Part shown: positions 42,592 to 52,151 of the stretch, one piece after another | Layout of the letters: each line of letters opens with the position of its first letter | Position numbering within the stretch: the stretch's first letter is position 1 | Assembly: GCA_009103225.1 (NCBI GenBank) | Contig: RHPI01000249.1 | Span: 216,379 to 280,378 of the forward strand | Direction of reading: 5' to 3' | From: Chlorokybus atmophyticus | Lineage: Eukaryota > Streptophyta > Chlorokybophyceae > Chlorokybales > Chlorokybaceae | DNA: 64,000 nucleotides | Notes under the pieces: model-generated | What the model was told of the DNA's origin: nothing | Database searches by the model: none | The model's input: the letters and a program-made list of their open reading frames with translations, nothing else | Program-made: the position numbers and the translations under genes

Positions 42592-42907
42592 TTTAACAGT
42601 TGACTATGCATAACTAACAGGCGCCTGTTAGTTACCTGTCAGGCGTTAACAGGTGACTTTATATAATTAACAGGCACTTGTTGGTCACACACCAGGCCTC
42701 AACAAATGACTTTGTGTAATTTACAGGCAACTGTTAGTTACACATCAGGTCTTATTAAGTGACTACAACTAACCAACGGGCACCTGTAAGTTACACATTA
42801 GTCTTACTTAGGTGACTTAGCCTATGTGACAGGCACGTGCAGGTTACACACCAGTCCAGCGCAGGCGACCAAGCCTAATTAACAAGCACCAACTAGGTAA
42901 TTATCAA
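42592..42907. repeat. Six diverged tandem units of about 55 bp
   Basis: Units follow the pattern TAACAGGC-C-TGTTAGTTACACATCAGGC-T-AACA-GTGACT with substitutions and small indels. They lie just left of the transposon island. Arrays of short sub-terminal repeats are typical of CACTA-related elements, where they bind an accessory protein, so this could be the left end. That is inference. Confidence 0.7.
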
Positions 42908-43250
42908 CAAAATAATGCATTCCTTAACAACTGAAGGTGATTAATGCCTAATTGTCGTCATATGTATTTGCATAGCTTGACTACACGCGATTGTCACTGA
43001 CTTCCAGCATTGTTATGTGCCTGTGCTGTGTACATGTACCTGAAATGTGTACAGTGTCTCTCAGTCACTTGCCAAGGCTTGTAGTTCGATTATGTGACTC
43101 GAATGCAGTTCTGTTGTATATCATAGGGATGCAAGTATTGATGTGCATGAGCATAATGACGATTGACTAAGCTGGTTTAAGATGCACAACACTCAGTCAC
43201 AAGAGCCTTGTAGCTATGTACACTACCAGCTAAACGGACTACCAACTGCG
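42908..43250. other. Short non-coding stretch left of the first island gene
   Basis: I see no gene, and nothing beyond AT-moderate DNA between the tandem repeats and the stop codon of the next minus-strand gene. Confidence 0.4.
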
Positions 43251-45078
43251 CTACAGCTCCTCTCCATCATCGCTGGTCTCGTCATTACGGAACAAAGCAC
43301 CACGCGCTGGGGCCTGTGGAGGAGACGCCGGAGCTTGCTCTTCCTCCTCAAACGGTTGTGCCAGCCAATCAAATGCCGCTTCTGCCTCAGCGAGCGGGTC
43401 ACGAGCTGCTGTCTCTTGCGGCCGGCGCCGATTGGGATCTTTCAGGTATTCGACACAAGATGCAGTGCGGCGTTTCACAAGGGTGAATGGCTGGAGGGCT
43501 GCGTACCGTTGCCTCATCTCCCGCTTCATTGACATGATCATGGTGTTGATTTCGCTGAGGTACTCTTCATGTGTGTCTATGCTGGCAGCTAGGAGAGGGT
43601 CTCCATCCTTGCCCTTTAGGATGCGCTCCACCTGCGTAGTTTACAGGCATGTCTTAGTGGCATCGAAAGCCACTATTCACTGCAACGCGTCTGCAAGCCT
43701 GTAGTTTGGGGCTACAGCATTCCTGAATTGCTAATGATGGAGTTCAGAGTGCTCACCGTAAGCAACAGGTATGCGAGGTGGTTGACTGTCAGCTGCCGGC
43801 GACCAGGTGTAGTGACGGCGTAAGACCAGCATTGCACGATCATTTGCCAGATTATGGGATTGCCCCATTCATGGATGTATCTCCTCCGCTCCGGGTCTGC
43901 AGTGTCGGTCACCTCAAATCTCCGCCATGACTTGTCTGCGACAGTCATACCGACAAGGCATTAGTCACGAAATAGATAGTTCAAGTTGAGCCTGCACCAG
44001 GCTAGAATAGTGCCTGTGACTTACTTTGGAGCGCGTTGCGCATCTGGGCTTTTTGGGTCTCGGGGTCCATTAGGGCGTCGATGTGCCTGATTGAATCGGT
44101 TACAATAGGCGAGATGAGTACGTGTGTATGGAGGCTGAGTAAGAAGGCAGTGTTGCATAGCAGACATGGTGGTGAGGGACCCAACTCACTTGCGCTTGTT
44201 GCTGTTAAACAGTGTCCACTTGTACTCCTTCTCAAGGACATGCTTGATCTTGGTGACGTTCTCAGACCGGACCTGCGTAGCTTTCTTCAGGGCGACACTC
44301 CAGTGGAAGGGGCACTCCTTGGGAGTCCAGTACACCTCATAGAACTTGGCCGCATCGGCCTCGTCGTCATGGTCGAAGCCAACTACCTGTCACGGGCAGG
44401 TTGGTCAGTGTCACGGTGCAGTGCGGTCATGAAGCATTAACAGCACCTGACACATGACGTTACGAATAGTGTCCTCCTTGGGATAAACGTGGCTCTCTAC
44501 CCAGTGGCCGTTTATGATTTCAGCGACGGCATCTCGCAAATGCTGTCCACAGAAGAACAATCCGTTACACACATACACACAGTGTCACAGTGTCACACAG
44601 TGCGTACCTCGTTGCCAACCTTCCACTTGCTTGGGGAAGGGTTGCTGACGGCCGAGGTTGCCACGTCACGGCCAAATGCGTTTGGGTTTGGGGTTCCAAT
44701 CGACCCTCTGCAAGCACAACCACATGAGTCATGCTGCCAGCCATGAAAGATGCAACCCTCGCAGTTGCAAAAGAAGAACAACGTGCACAGTGTATCCAGA
44801 ACGCATGCAGTGAGTCACTGTGCTAGTCATGATAGAAGCAAGCATCCAAGTTAGAAGTTGAGCAAGAAGAAACGTGCACAGTGCATCAAGAACGCATGCA
44901 GTCTAGCTTGCCCTTGCGACTGCGGTGTCAGGTGGAGTTGTTGTGATGTGCTGGGCGTTAGCGCGGGGTCTTGCTGCAATTGGTTGGCGACGGTTGCCTG
45001 GTTGAACACTGGGGGCAATGTGGACAACTGGCGCCGACCTCCACGACGAGGTGCACTTACGGATGGACCACGAGGCAT
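43251..45078 (-). CDS. Intact seven-exon gene of unknown function
   Basis: The minus-strand exons join with clean GT-AG borders: 45078-45061 (MPRGPS), about 44709-44608, 44542-44447, 44387-44189, 44089-44027, 43939-43756 and 43633-43251. The product is about 320 residues with no stops. Notable segments are HLRDAVAEIINGHWVESHVY, EVYWTPKECPFHWSVALKKA, YIHEWGNPIIWQMIVQCW and an acidic C-terminus ending SDDGEEL. It is rich in Trp, basic in the middle and acidic at the end. I do not recognise the family. Its place inside the island suggests a transposon accessory protein, perhaps DNA-binding, but that is inference. It is oriented away from the OTU gene, with about 530 bp between their likely starts. 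Confidence 0.65.
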
Positions 45079-45298
45079 CTCTCCAACTGATAGTCGGGTG
45101 CCGCCTGTTTAGCTGTAAGTGGCGCTGCCGCCTCCAACGCTGCCGCCGCCGGTTGGCCCGCCCGAATGTATGAGGCGCGAAAACGAAAATGAGGCGGTTT
45201 TGAACGTCTAGAGTCCCGCACTAGAGTCGCACTTGTAGTGCGTCCTTGCTCCTATGGTTGATGGTACGACTTATGCATTCGTGCCATGCATGCTTCGT

Positions 45299-45418
45299 AC
45301 AACCATTGTTACCAATGGTTGTGTCGTAACATTTATGGTACGACAGAGGCATCTCCCGTCCAACCCCAGCGATTGCCGTACAATGGCTCTGTCGTACCAT
45401 TCATGGTACGACAGAGCC
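45299..45418. repeat. Palindromes of the ATGGTAC family (locus 1)
   Basis: ACAACCATTG/CAATGGTTGT arms lie at 45299-45322. A perfect 16-bp-armed palindrome at 45385-45418 (GGCTCTGTCGTACCAT, 2-nt spacer, complement) follows. Single copies of ATGGTACGAC flank them. The locus lies between the starts of two divergent genes. Confidence 0.85.
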
Positions 45419-45612
45419 AGGCATTGCTCGATCAGCCCAAATGGGAGTTAGCATGCACTCACCCAAACACGCTTCATTGATGGCCGGATGATGGCACGCA
45501 GGGGCACCAGGTCGATGACCGGTCGAATGTCAGGCTTGATGGGCCTGGGTTCGACTAGGAGGCGGAGGACCAGGAGTCGGAGGAGGCGGCGGCGGCGGCG
45601 GCGTGGCACATC

Positions 45613-48458
45613 TTGCGAGAAGTTGTGGTCGTAAGAGTTCAAGCAGCGAAGCCAGCTACTACCGGTCGCCACGTCATGGATCATGGCAGGCGTCAGCAAT
45701 GGGGCTGTCCAACATGCATCACCAACATTGGACAAACCAGCAGGCAAGCCATTAAAGACCATCTTCACACAGAGAGCTGCTTGGTGGCTCGCTTTCTGCA
45801 ACAGGGAGTGGATCAGGAGCTGCAGTCCTTGGAGCCCCTTGTCAGAACCATGCGGGACCAGTTGCGGCTGTGGGAACAAGCACAAAGGAATGCAGAGGTA
45901 CGCTCAACAGTCACATGCATTTCCTTGCAAGAGCAATTTGTTTTTTAGCGCAGTCCATGTGATATATGTAGCGTGGCTGCAGGCCTCCACTATTCACCCA
46001 TACCCACCCTACAGTCAAGCCGACATTGCGGAAGCAAGAGCAGATAGACAGAGCTGGGCGGCGGTATGTTGTTGCCAATCTCGCTGTGCATGTTGACTGC
46101 AATGTCGGCTCCAATGCATGCCTACCTTTCCATGCTAGGATGTGCGTGAGCGTGCGAAGTCGCGCGCGCGTGCCGAACGAAGTAGGCTGGGTTTGAGCAC
46201 ATGAGCGCGTGGCCATTCGTCCGGCATTCAACCAATAGTGCATCAACCAGCAATGACGCAGTCCATGCAATTATTCGTGCATCAACCAGCAATGCCGCAG
46301 GTGACTGTTCGAAGCAACCAACTGATGACGGTGTGACGCAGTTGACTATTGCAATTGCAGTGTCGCAAGCATGCAGCTAACCCACATGTGATTGGTTGAC
46401 AGCACCACAGTGCACTAAGTCCTGTTGGAGCTCCTATGCAAGCCTGGATTCAATCCCATCAACTGGTCCTTCAATCCCACTTGCTGATGGGCGCGGCGGC
46501 AATGCGGCATCAGTTTAACATGCATGTTGGCCTGTTGAATCCCGACATGTCCATTGGGGCAGTGGCGCATGATGTGCCCATGGCTCAAGAGCTCCGTGAC
46601 GAGTCTGCCATGGAGGGTGGCGGGGAGAGTGCAGCCAATACCACCTTGTCAGCCCCCATGGCTTCCCCTGCTCCATGCAGCCCACGGGCCATTGAGGTAA
46701 GTCGCTGTCTTTTATGCTCGTGCCTTGGTAACAATGCGTCAGGCACTGCATAAGCTTATATTCGTCCTTTGCAACATTGTGAGCCATCTTATCCTGGGTC
46801 CTGTATACAGCCCCCCTTGCTGCATGCACAAGTGGTCTCACCTGCAGCTCCTGCTCCCCTCCCAGCCAGAGCGCAACCACCTTCCGCGGCACCAGTCCTT
46901 CATGCACTGCCATCTCCTCCACGAGCAGCACCGGTGATTGCGGGGCAACAATCCTTCTTGCCGCCACCGGCGAGACCACAGCACAATGCAACAACCGATG
47001 TGGCTTCTGCACCTACCTTACCCCACCCGCTGCAAGTTGAAGCCGGCAGTCTGCCCCAAACTCAGGTACTTTATCAGTCACTGTGACTCTTGCCGTCCAC
47101 AGTTGGACACACCATGTGAGTGCTGTATGCGCATGCAGCAGGGGTCACCAACTGCCAGCGAGTCATCAGAGGAGCTGGCCGCAACCCGCATACTGCCATC
47201 AGTCATGCTAGGTGGCCAGCTCGCCTCATGGGACCACTTCAATGCGCCAACGGATGGTAACTGCTTCTACCATTGTGTATTTCGCGCCAGGCCATCCATA
47301 GCGCAAAGTGTCCTGGATGATCACAAGTGCCCCAGCTCGAGCAGATTTTGGGCCATGCTGGACACCATGGACGACGACGGCAGGGGGCACACTCTCCGCA
47401 AAATCACCGCCAAGGCTGTCGATGCAGGCGTGGCGAGCAGAATCCTAGACTTCTGCAGAGCCACTGGTGCCGCGGGAGAGATGGCGCAGTATTACAACAA
47501 ACTGCCTGCGACCATGTTGGCTGATGTCAACTACAACATTGACCTAGACATGGCCAAGGTGCGACAGATCGTGCAAAGAAAAGATGTGTACGTCGAGCAC
47601 CTGCAGATGACCATGTTTGCCAACAAGCTGGGCTTGTTGATTGGCTGCGTAACCGTTCAGCGCGAGCATGGGGAGTGGGTGCCACGGCCCGGCAGCGCAG
47701 TTTGGGTTGGAAATAAAGAAGCCCCCAACTCAGTCCTGGTGGTGGGCAACACTGCTCCTGATGAGCCAGAAGCACACTTTTGGCTCCTCAAGCCTGCAAG
47801 CACCGAACAGTGGTCGTGGCCTATGCATGAAGTGCCACCGGAGGTAACACACCTGATCGGAGAGTGGCGGAATGGCGTTGCCAATTCCCCGCTACCACCG
47901 GCTGTGACCCAGAGTGCTGCGCAAACGCCTCAGGCCTCGCCTTCGTGTGCTAGGCAAAAAGTAGCCGAGTGTTCTGCACATCCTGCCTCCCCTCAACCAC
48001 AGCCACATGCTCGCAATCCCAATTCAGCACCCTCCCTTCCTGCCGCGGAGACTCACTTGCCACCGCACTCTGACCATCCGGAGGCATCTCCATCAAGAAG
48101 CAGCTGTAGCTCGCCCTCTCCCTCTAAGCTTGCCACATTGATCCCAGCCTGTCTTGTTGGTAAAGAGATTGATCGAGATGTCCTGAAAGCTGCGCTGAAA
48201 GACAAAGGCTTCATGCTCGATCTCATGAAGCAACATGAGGTCGTGGAGGAACGGGAGGCAACCAACAAGCGCAAGGCTGTGGAGCAAGAAGATAACGCCT
48301 TACCTCCTCTGAGTGACAGAGCCACGGAGAGCGCCTGCCAGGATGTGCAGGGTGACAAAAAGAAGAAGAAGAAGGTTGTTAGAACAAAGGACGCTGACAG
48401 GACCAAAAAAGGAAAGGTGAGGCATCGTTACAACATTAGAAGAAGCACAGCGCCTTGA
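45613..48458 (+). CDS. OTU-type cysteine protease, spliced
   Basis: OTU proteases remove ubiquitin or related modifiers. Exons are read at about 45613-45897 (a CPTCI...HLHTESC zinc-finger-like motif), 45980-46062, 46436-46696, 46810-47065 and 47103-48458. The early part is less certain. The OTU core starts at about 47240 with APTDGNCFYHCVFRA (catalytic Asp and Cys), and the catalytic His is in EAHFWLL at about 47775. A Ser/Pro-rich linker and a Lys-rich C-terminus (KKKKKK, a likely nuclear signal) follow. The last intron is only 37 nt (47066-47102) and restores the frame. No stops are seen in the catalytic exon. OTU domains occur in several transposon families, and its place here fits a transposon-borne protease. 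Confidence 0.75.
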
Positions 48459-48516
48459 AGCCTCACTGAGGCTGACTGTGTGTCCTGAGTAGGCACAGGC
48501 GGGATTATAGCGTCAA

Positions 48517-49750
48517 GTGGCTGCTCAGCATCGTCCAGAGAGACAGCCGGTGCGGCACGAGCTGCCTAAGCTCAAAGCACCGACGCGCAGACGCTTTGAG
48601 GGGCTGACTCGTAGTGCAAAGGAGTTAATTACCCTACAGTACGTCCAAGACGCGCTGCATCACCGCATGCGGCATGCCTCGAGGTGGGTGACGAAAGTTT
48701 GCAATAAGTGGGAGCAAACGCGGAGAATGCGGTCTAAACAGACCTCTGGGGATTGGCCGTGGTTGGAACCCATACACGATATGGCCATCCGTAGTACGTT
48801 GTTGCCCCTCGCCGTCCTCGATATGATGGTGTTGTTGCTGCCGCAGNAAAGGAGTTACCCTACAGTACGCCCAAGACGCGCTGCATCACCGCATGCGGCA
48901 TGCCTCGAGGTGGGTGACGAAAGTTTGCAATAAGTGGGAGCAAACGCGGAGAATGCGGTCTAAACAGACCTCTGGGGATTGGCCGTGGTTGGAACCCATA
49001 CACGATATGGCCATCCGTAGTACGTTGTTGCCCCTCGCCGTCCTCGATATGATGGTGTTGTTGCTGCCGCAGCAGCCCGGCAATGTGCAAGAGCTATCTG
49101 CGGAGCATTCGACCTGCTGCAGCAGATGTACCTGTCGATGTCGACTAATGCGGGTCGAGATGTGTGCCACTACCTGAGCAAACATATTGGGTGGCAAGTA
49201 AAACCATTCGAGCTGTACTTGGCATGCTTTGGCTGGCAGTGGCTGTATGTCATACGGCACGTCGAGCTGATTCTGTGGAAGCTCGAAGAAAATGACGATG
49301 CGGGGGAGTACACGAGTGACGACAGCCATGTCGAGGGCCTGGATGAACGCATGCTGGACGAGACCACCAAGACCAGCAGGTGGTGTATGGCGGCAGATGG
49401 GCGTCAGGTGATCGAGCAGGCAGTGGAGCGTTATGCTGCGCCATTTAGATGGGAGTCGTTATGCCTGCGACACAATAAAAATGTTTGGTGGCAGAGGCAG
49501 CTTGCACACCCGCGTGCACTATATGTGCTGATTTGTCGCATTGAAGAGCCACCCCCCCCCAGCGGATGGGGAGACGCCCTGTTGCAAGAAAGCGATGTGC
49601 CATGTCTGCATCATAGCACATCAGAAGACTGTGGCAAATAAATCAAAGAATCTACAAGCGTGTCCATTCTGCAAGCAACCTCACCCGTTTTGGTCGCCAC
49701 GCCTGATGCAAGACGCCAACGTGTCGGCGGTGATTTGGCCCCCGCCTTGA
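48517..49750 (+). CDS. Protein of unknown function with C-terminal RING-like finger, frame-broken
   Basis: The N-terminal part is basic and Trp-rich (RASRWVTKVCNKWEQTRR-like, 48517 onward). The middle part, at 49126-49560, includes VCHYLSKHIGWQVKPFELYL. After a run of nine C (about 49551-49559) the frame shifts to a Cys/His-rich end: CCKKAMCHVCIIAH, then ACPFCKQPHP, then a Pro stop region. The spacing resembles a RING-type zinc finger, which would suggest ubiquitin ligase activity next to the OTU gene. The pairing is suggestive only. A 225-bp stretch is duplicated around an N at 48847, probably an assembly artefact, and a second frame change lies near 49090. Confidence 0.5.
48618..49072 (+). 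repeat. Direct duplication flanking a single N (likely assembly artefact)
   Basis: 48618-48846 and 48848-49072 are nearly identical, differing by a 4-bp indel and about one substitution, and abut at an N. This is the usual mark of two overlapping contig ends joined without merging. Confidence 0.9.
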
Positions 49751-50228
49751 TGCCAATTGTGCATGTAGTGTAGTTCTGTGTTGGCTTCCTGTGAACCATG
49801 TAGGTACATGTATAGTTGCAGCATGGTGCATGGTGCACCAGAGATCTGCTGTTGTTAGAAGCATTGGCTGTACATGTGTATAATGACTGCCCGGCGCATG
49901 AGTCAGTGCAAGGCTTGCATACCTCGCTGGTTTAGAGCGTGGTTGACAGCAACAAACTCGGACAGCGCTCTGGGTTCCATGGCATGACAGCACAGTATTA
50001 CTCTACGATCGTGATAGTATGCGAGTATCCTTGTAGTACCATTAACAGATGGAGTACCATTCATGTTGATGTAGTACCATGCATGGTACTGCAATAGCGT
50101 ATAAGGTACAGTCGTGCTTCACTTGAAGTTTGACCCATTTAGGGTTCCTAAGCTGGCAACCCTAAATTGATGCCCATACCCTAAAGTCTCGCTCAATTTG
50201 TGGGCAGCCGTGCCGATTCCTATTTTGC
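49751..50228. other. Non-coding, with ATGGTAC palindromes (locus 2)
   Basis: Three copies of GTACCAT lie within 50035-50090, one forming the perfect palindrome AGTACCATGCATGGTACT at 50073-50090. No gene is seen. Confidence 0.6.
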
Positions 50229-51972
50229 ATGATGTCGGCGGCAGCAGTTGAATCACCCTCACCTAGGAGACCATGCTTGGTGTGCCCACAATGCAATGCG
50301 TACGTATGTGCCAATGGCCGTAGGCAGCAAATGCGAGCACACTTGACCGAATGCCAGCGAGTGCAGACAGTGTGCCACGGTTTTAGTGCTGCTTGCTAGC
50401 ATCACACCACACACAATGTCGACGTGTTTGGCTGCCGCCTTGGCCAAGTGCTGTGCAAGAAACCCTAGTTTTTCCAGTGCGTGCAGTGCGTGTGCGAATC
50501 GTGCTCGCGCTCATGCTTCGAGTGGCGAGGGGAACCCATGCGCTTCTTCACATGGACAACACCGGGACATGTGGTTAGTGGACAGGTGGTGGATGCTGTG
50601 GAGGTAATCCACAAGAGTGGACCGCGACGTATCACTGCATGTTATGTTGGGCGTATGCTTATTTCATGCATGTTGAAGCTGTTGTCGCATTCAGAGCAGT
50701 CTTGCACGGTGTGGGCGTGGGCAGTTCCATCCCCTGGCCGCTGTAGAGGAGGCAGACCATCGACCGTTGGACACCGCACTGCATCGGCTGCGGAACGCAG
50801 TTAAGTTGAGATGCGAGCAGCTGATCGGTGTGAGTGTCATGGTGCATTGGCCGCTGGATGGGGAATGGTATGCGGGCGTTGTGGAATCATTCAAGCAAGC
50901 GTCACGTCAGCATCGCTTCGTGGCGTGCGAGATTGAGGACGCATCATATATGCATGGTGCAATGAAAAATGTCTTTGCAGGGCAGCACCGTATAGTATTC
51001 GATGACGGTGATCGACCACAAACCATCAACTTCAAAGGGCACAACATATTCGCGTACACATCAGTTGACGGGGCACGCCATGTTCTGCGCGTCGGAGGGG
51101 AGAACGTCAGTCGCAAAGTAAGCCCGGACGGCATCATTGTTGGTCCCTGGCCAGCACCACGGCCAGCCTTGACCACATACACGCCATTTGACAACAAGGT
51201 GGGACGCACACGCAGACCAAGGGCCCTCGACCTATTCTGCGGCGGTGGCGGTGCCAGTGTCGGTCTATACCACGCAGGCTTTGACGTGACCGGGATGGAC
51301 ATAAGTCCCTCCTCTGAGTACCCGCTGCCCTTCATACACCGCGATGTATGCACCTTGAGTGCAGGAGAGCTGAGCGAGTACAAGCTCATCTAGGCCAGTC
51401 CACCATGCCAGGCCTATTCAGGTGCTATCCCGGCACCTCAACGAACGGCACATGGCATATCCTAGAGACACCAGGATATGATACCGCTCGTCCGACGTCT
51501 GCTGCTTGCAAGCCAGGTCAAGTTTGTGATTGAGATCGTGCTAGGAGCAGCTTCCTCATTCAGACCCAATCTGTCCCTTTGTGGCACGATGTTTGGCCTA
51601 TCAACTTTCTGACACCGTCTGTTTGAGACACAGCCAGTGGTAGCTACCCCACCAGCACGCTGCTCGCACGCGGGCAAGGCAGTTGGACTGCTATCGCCGC
51701 ACCTGTCCGCTAGCGCGAAGAAGACAATCGTGACATCAAACGCGCCACAGCAGATGTACCCGGTCTATGGCCTTCCAAGCACCAGAGGCGGCATTGCTGC
51801 GTGGCAAACAGCGCTGGGAGTGCCATGGATGACCTCGGCCGTTTTCATAGCGAATGCAGTTTCTCCCGCAATGGCGGAGTGCATAGGGCGTCTCATGCTT
51901 GAGACAATATGCGCTGTGACTACCCTCCTGTGTCATGGAACTATGAGGCTTGAGTGTGGTGCACTGTATTGA
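50229..51972 (+). pseudogene. Tudor-like / C5-cytosine methyltransferase fusion, broken by three stop codons
   Basis: The possible first exon at 50229 encodes a Cys/His cluster (CLVCPQC then HLTEC). The main frame is open from about 50706. A Tudor-like module at about 50820-51035 reads VSVMVHWPLDGEWYAGVVES and HRIVFDDGDRPQTINF. The methyltransferase follows in the same frame: motif I RALDLFCGGGGASVGLYHAG, IV ASPPCQAYS, VI FVIEIV (usually ENV), VIII LCGTMFGL then HRLFET, and the C-terminal YPVYGLPSTRGG and NAVSPAMAECIG. Stops at 51391, 51463 and 51610 interrupt one continuous frame. The first replaces the Trp usually before ASPPCQ and the third replaces an Arg before HRLFET. The motif set looks closer to bacterial/phage Dcm-like enzymes than to the enzyme in the Gypsy element. 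Confidence 0.8.
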
Positions 51973-52151
51973 TGCTTAATGCCACACGGCGGACTGATTG
52001 TTGAATGTTGCACATTCGATTGTGGTGACAGTTGTGCAGTGACAGCTGCCCGGTATTGTACATGTCCACATGCAAAAGTCTTGCCATACGATTAGCAATG
52101 CCTAACTGACTGGTATGCTCCAAACTCAGAGTAGTGAGACAAGTACATGTG

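Noticed and set aside
42592-42907. CRISPR array
   Set aside because: The units are diverged throughout, there are no unique spacers, and the genome is eukaryotic.
45448-45885. Minus-strand 145-residue frame opposite the OTU gene's first exon
   Set aside because: The plus strand has the zinc-finger-like motif, a good donor site and continuity with later exons. The minus frame is a shadow.
50229-51972. Bacterial contamination as the source of the Dcm-like methyltransferase
   Set aside because: It lies among spliced eukaryotic genes and a eukaryotic transposase with no assembly break nearby, and it is fused to a Tudor-like domain.
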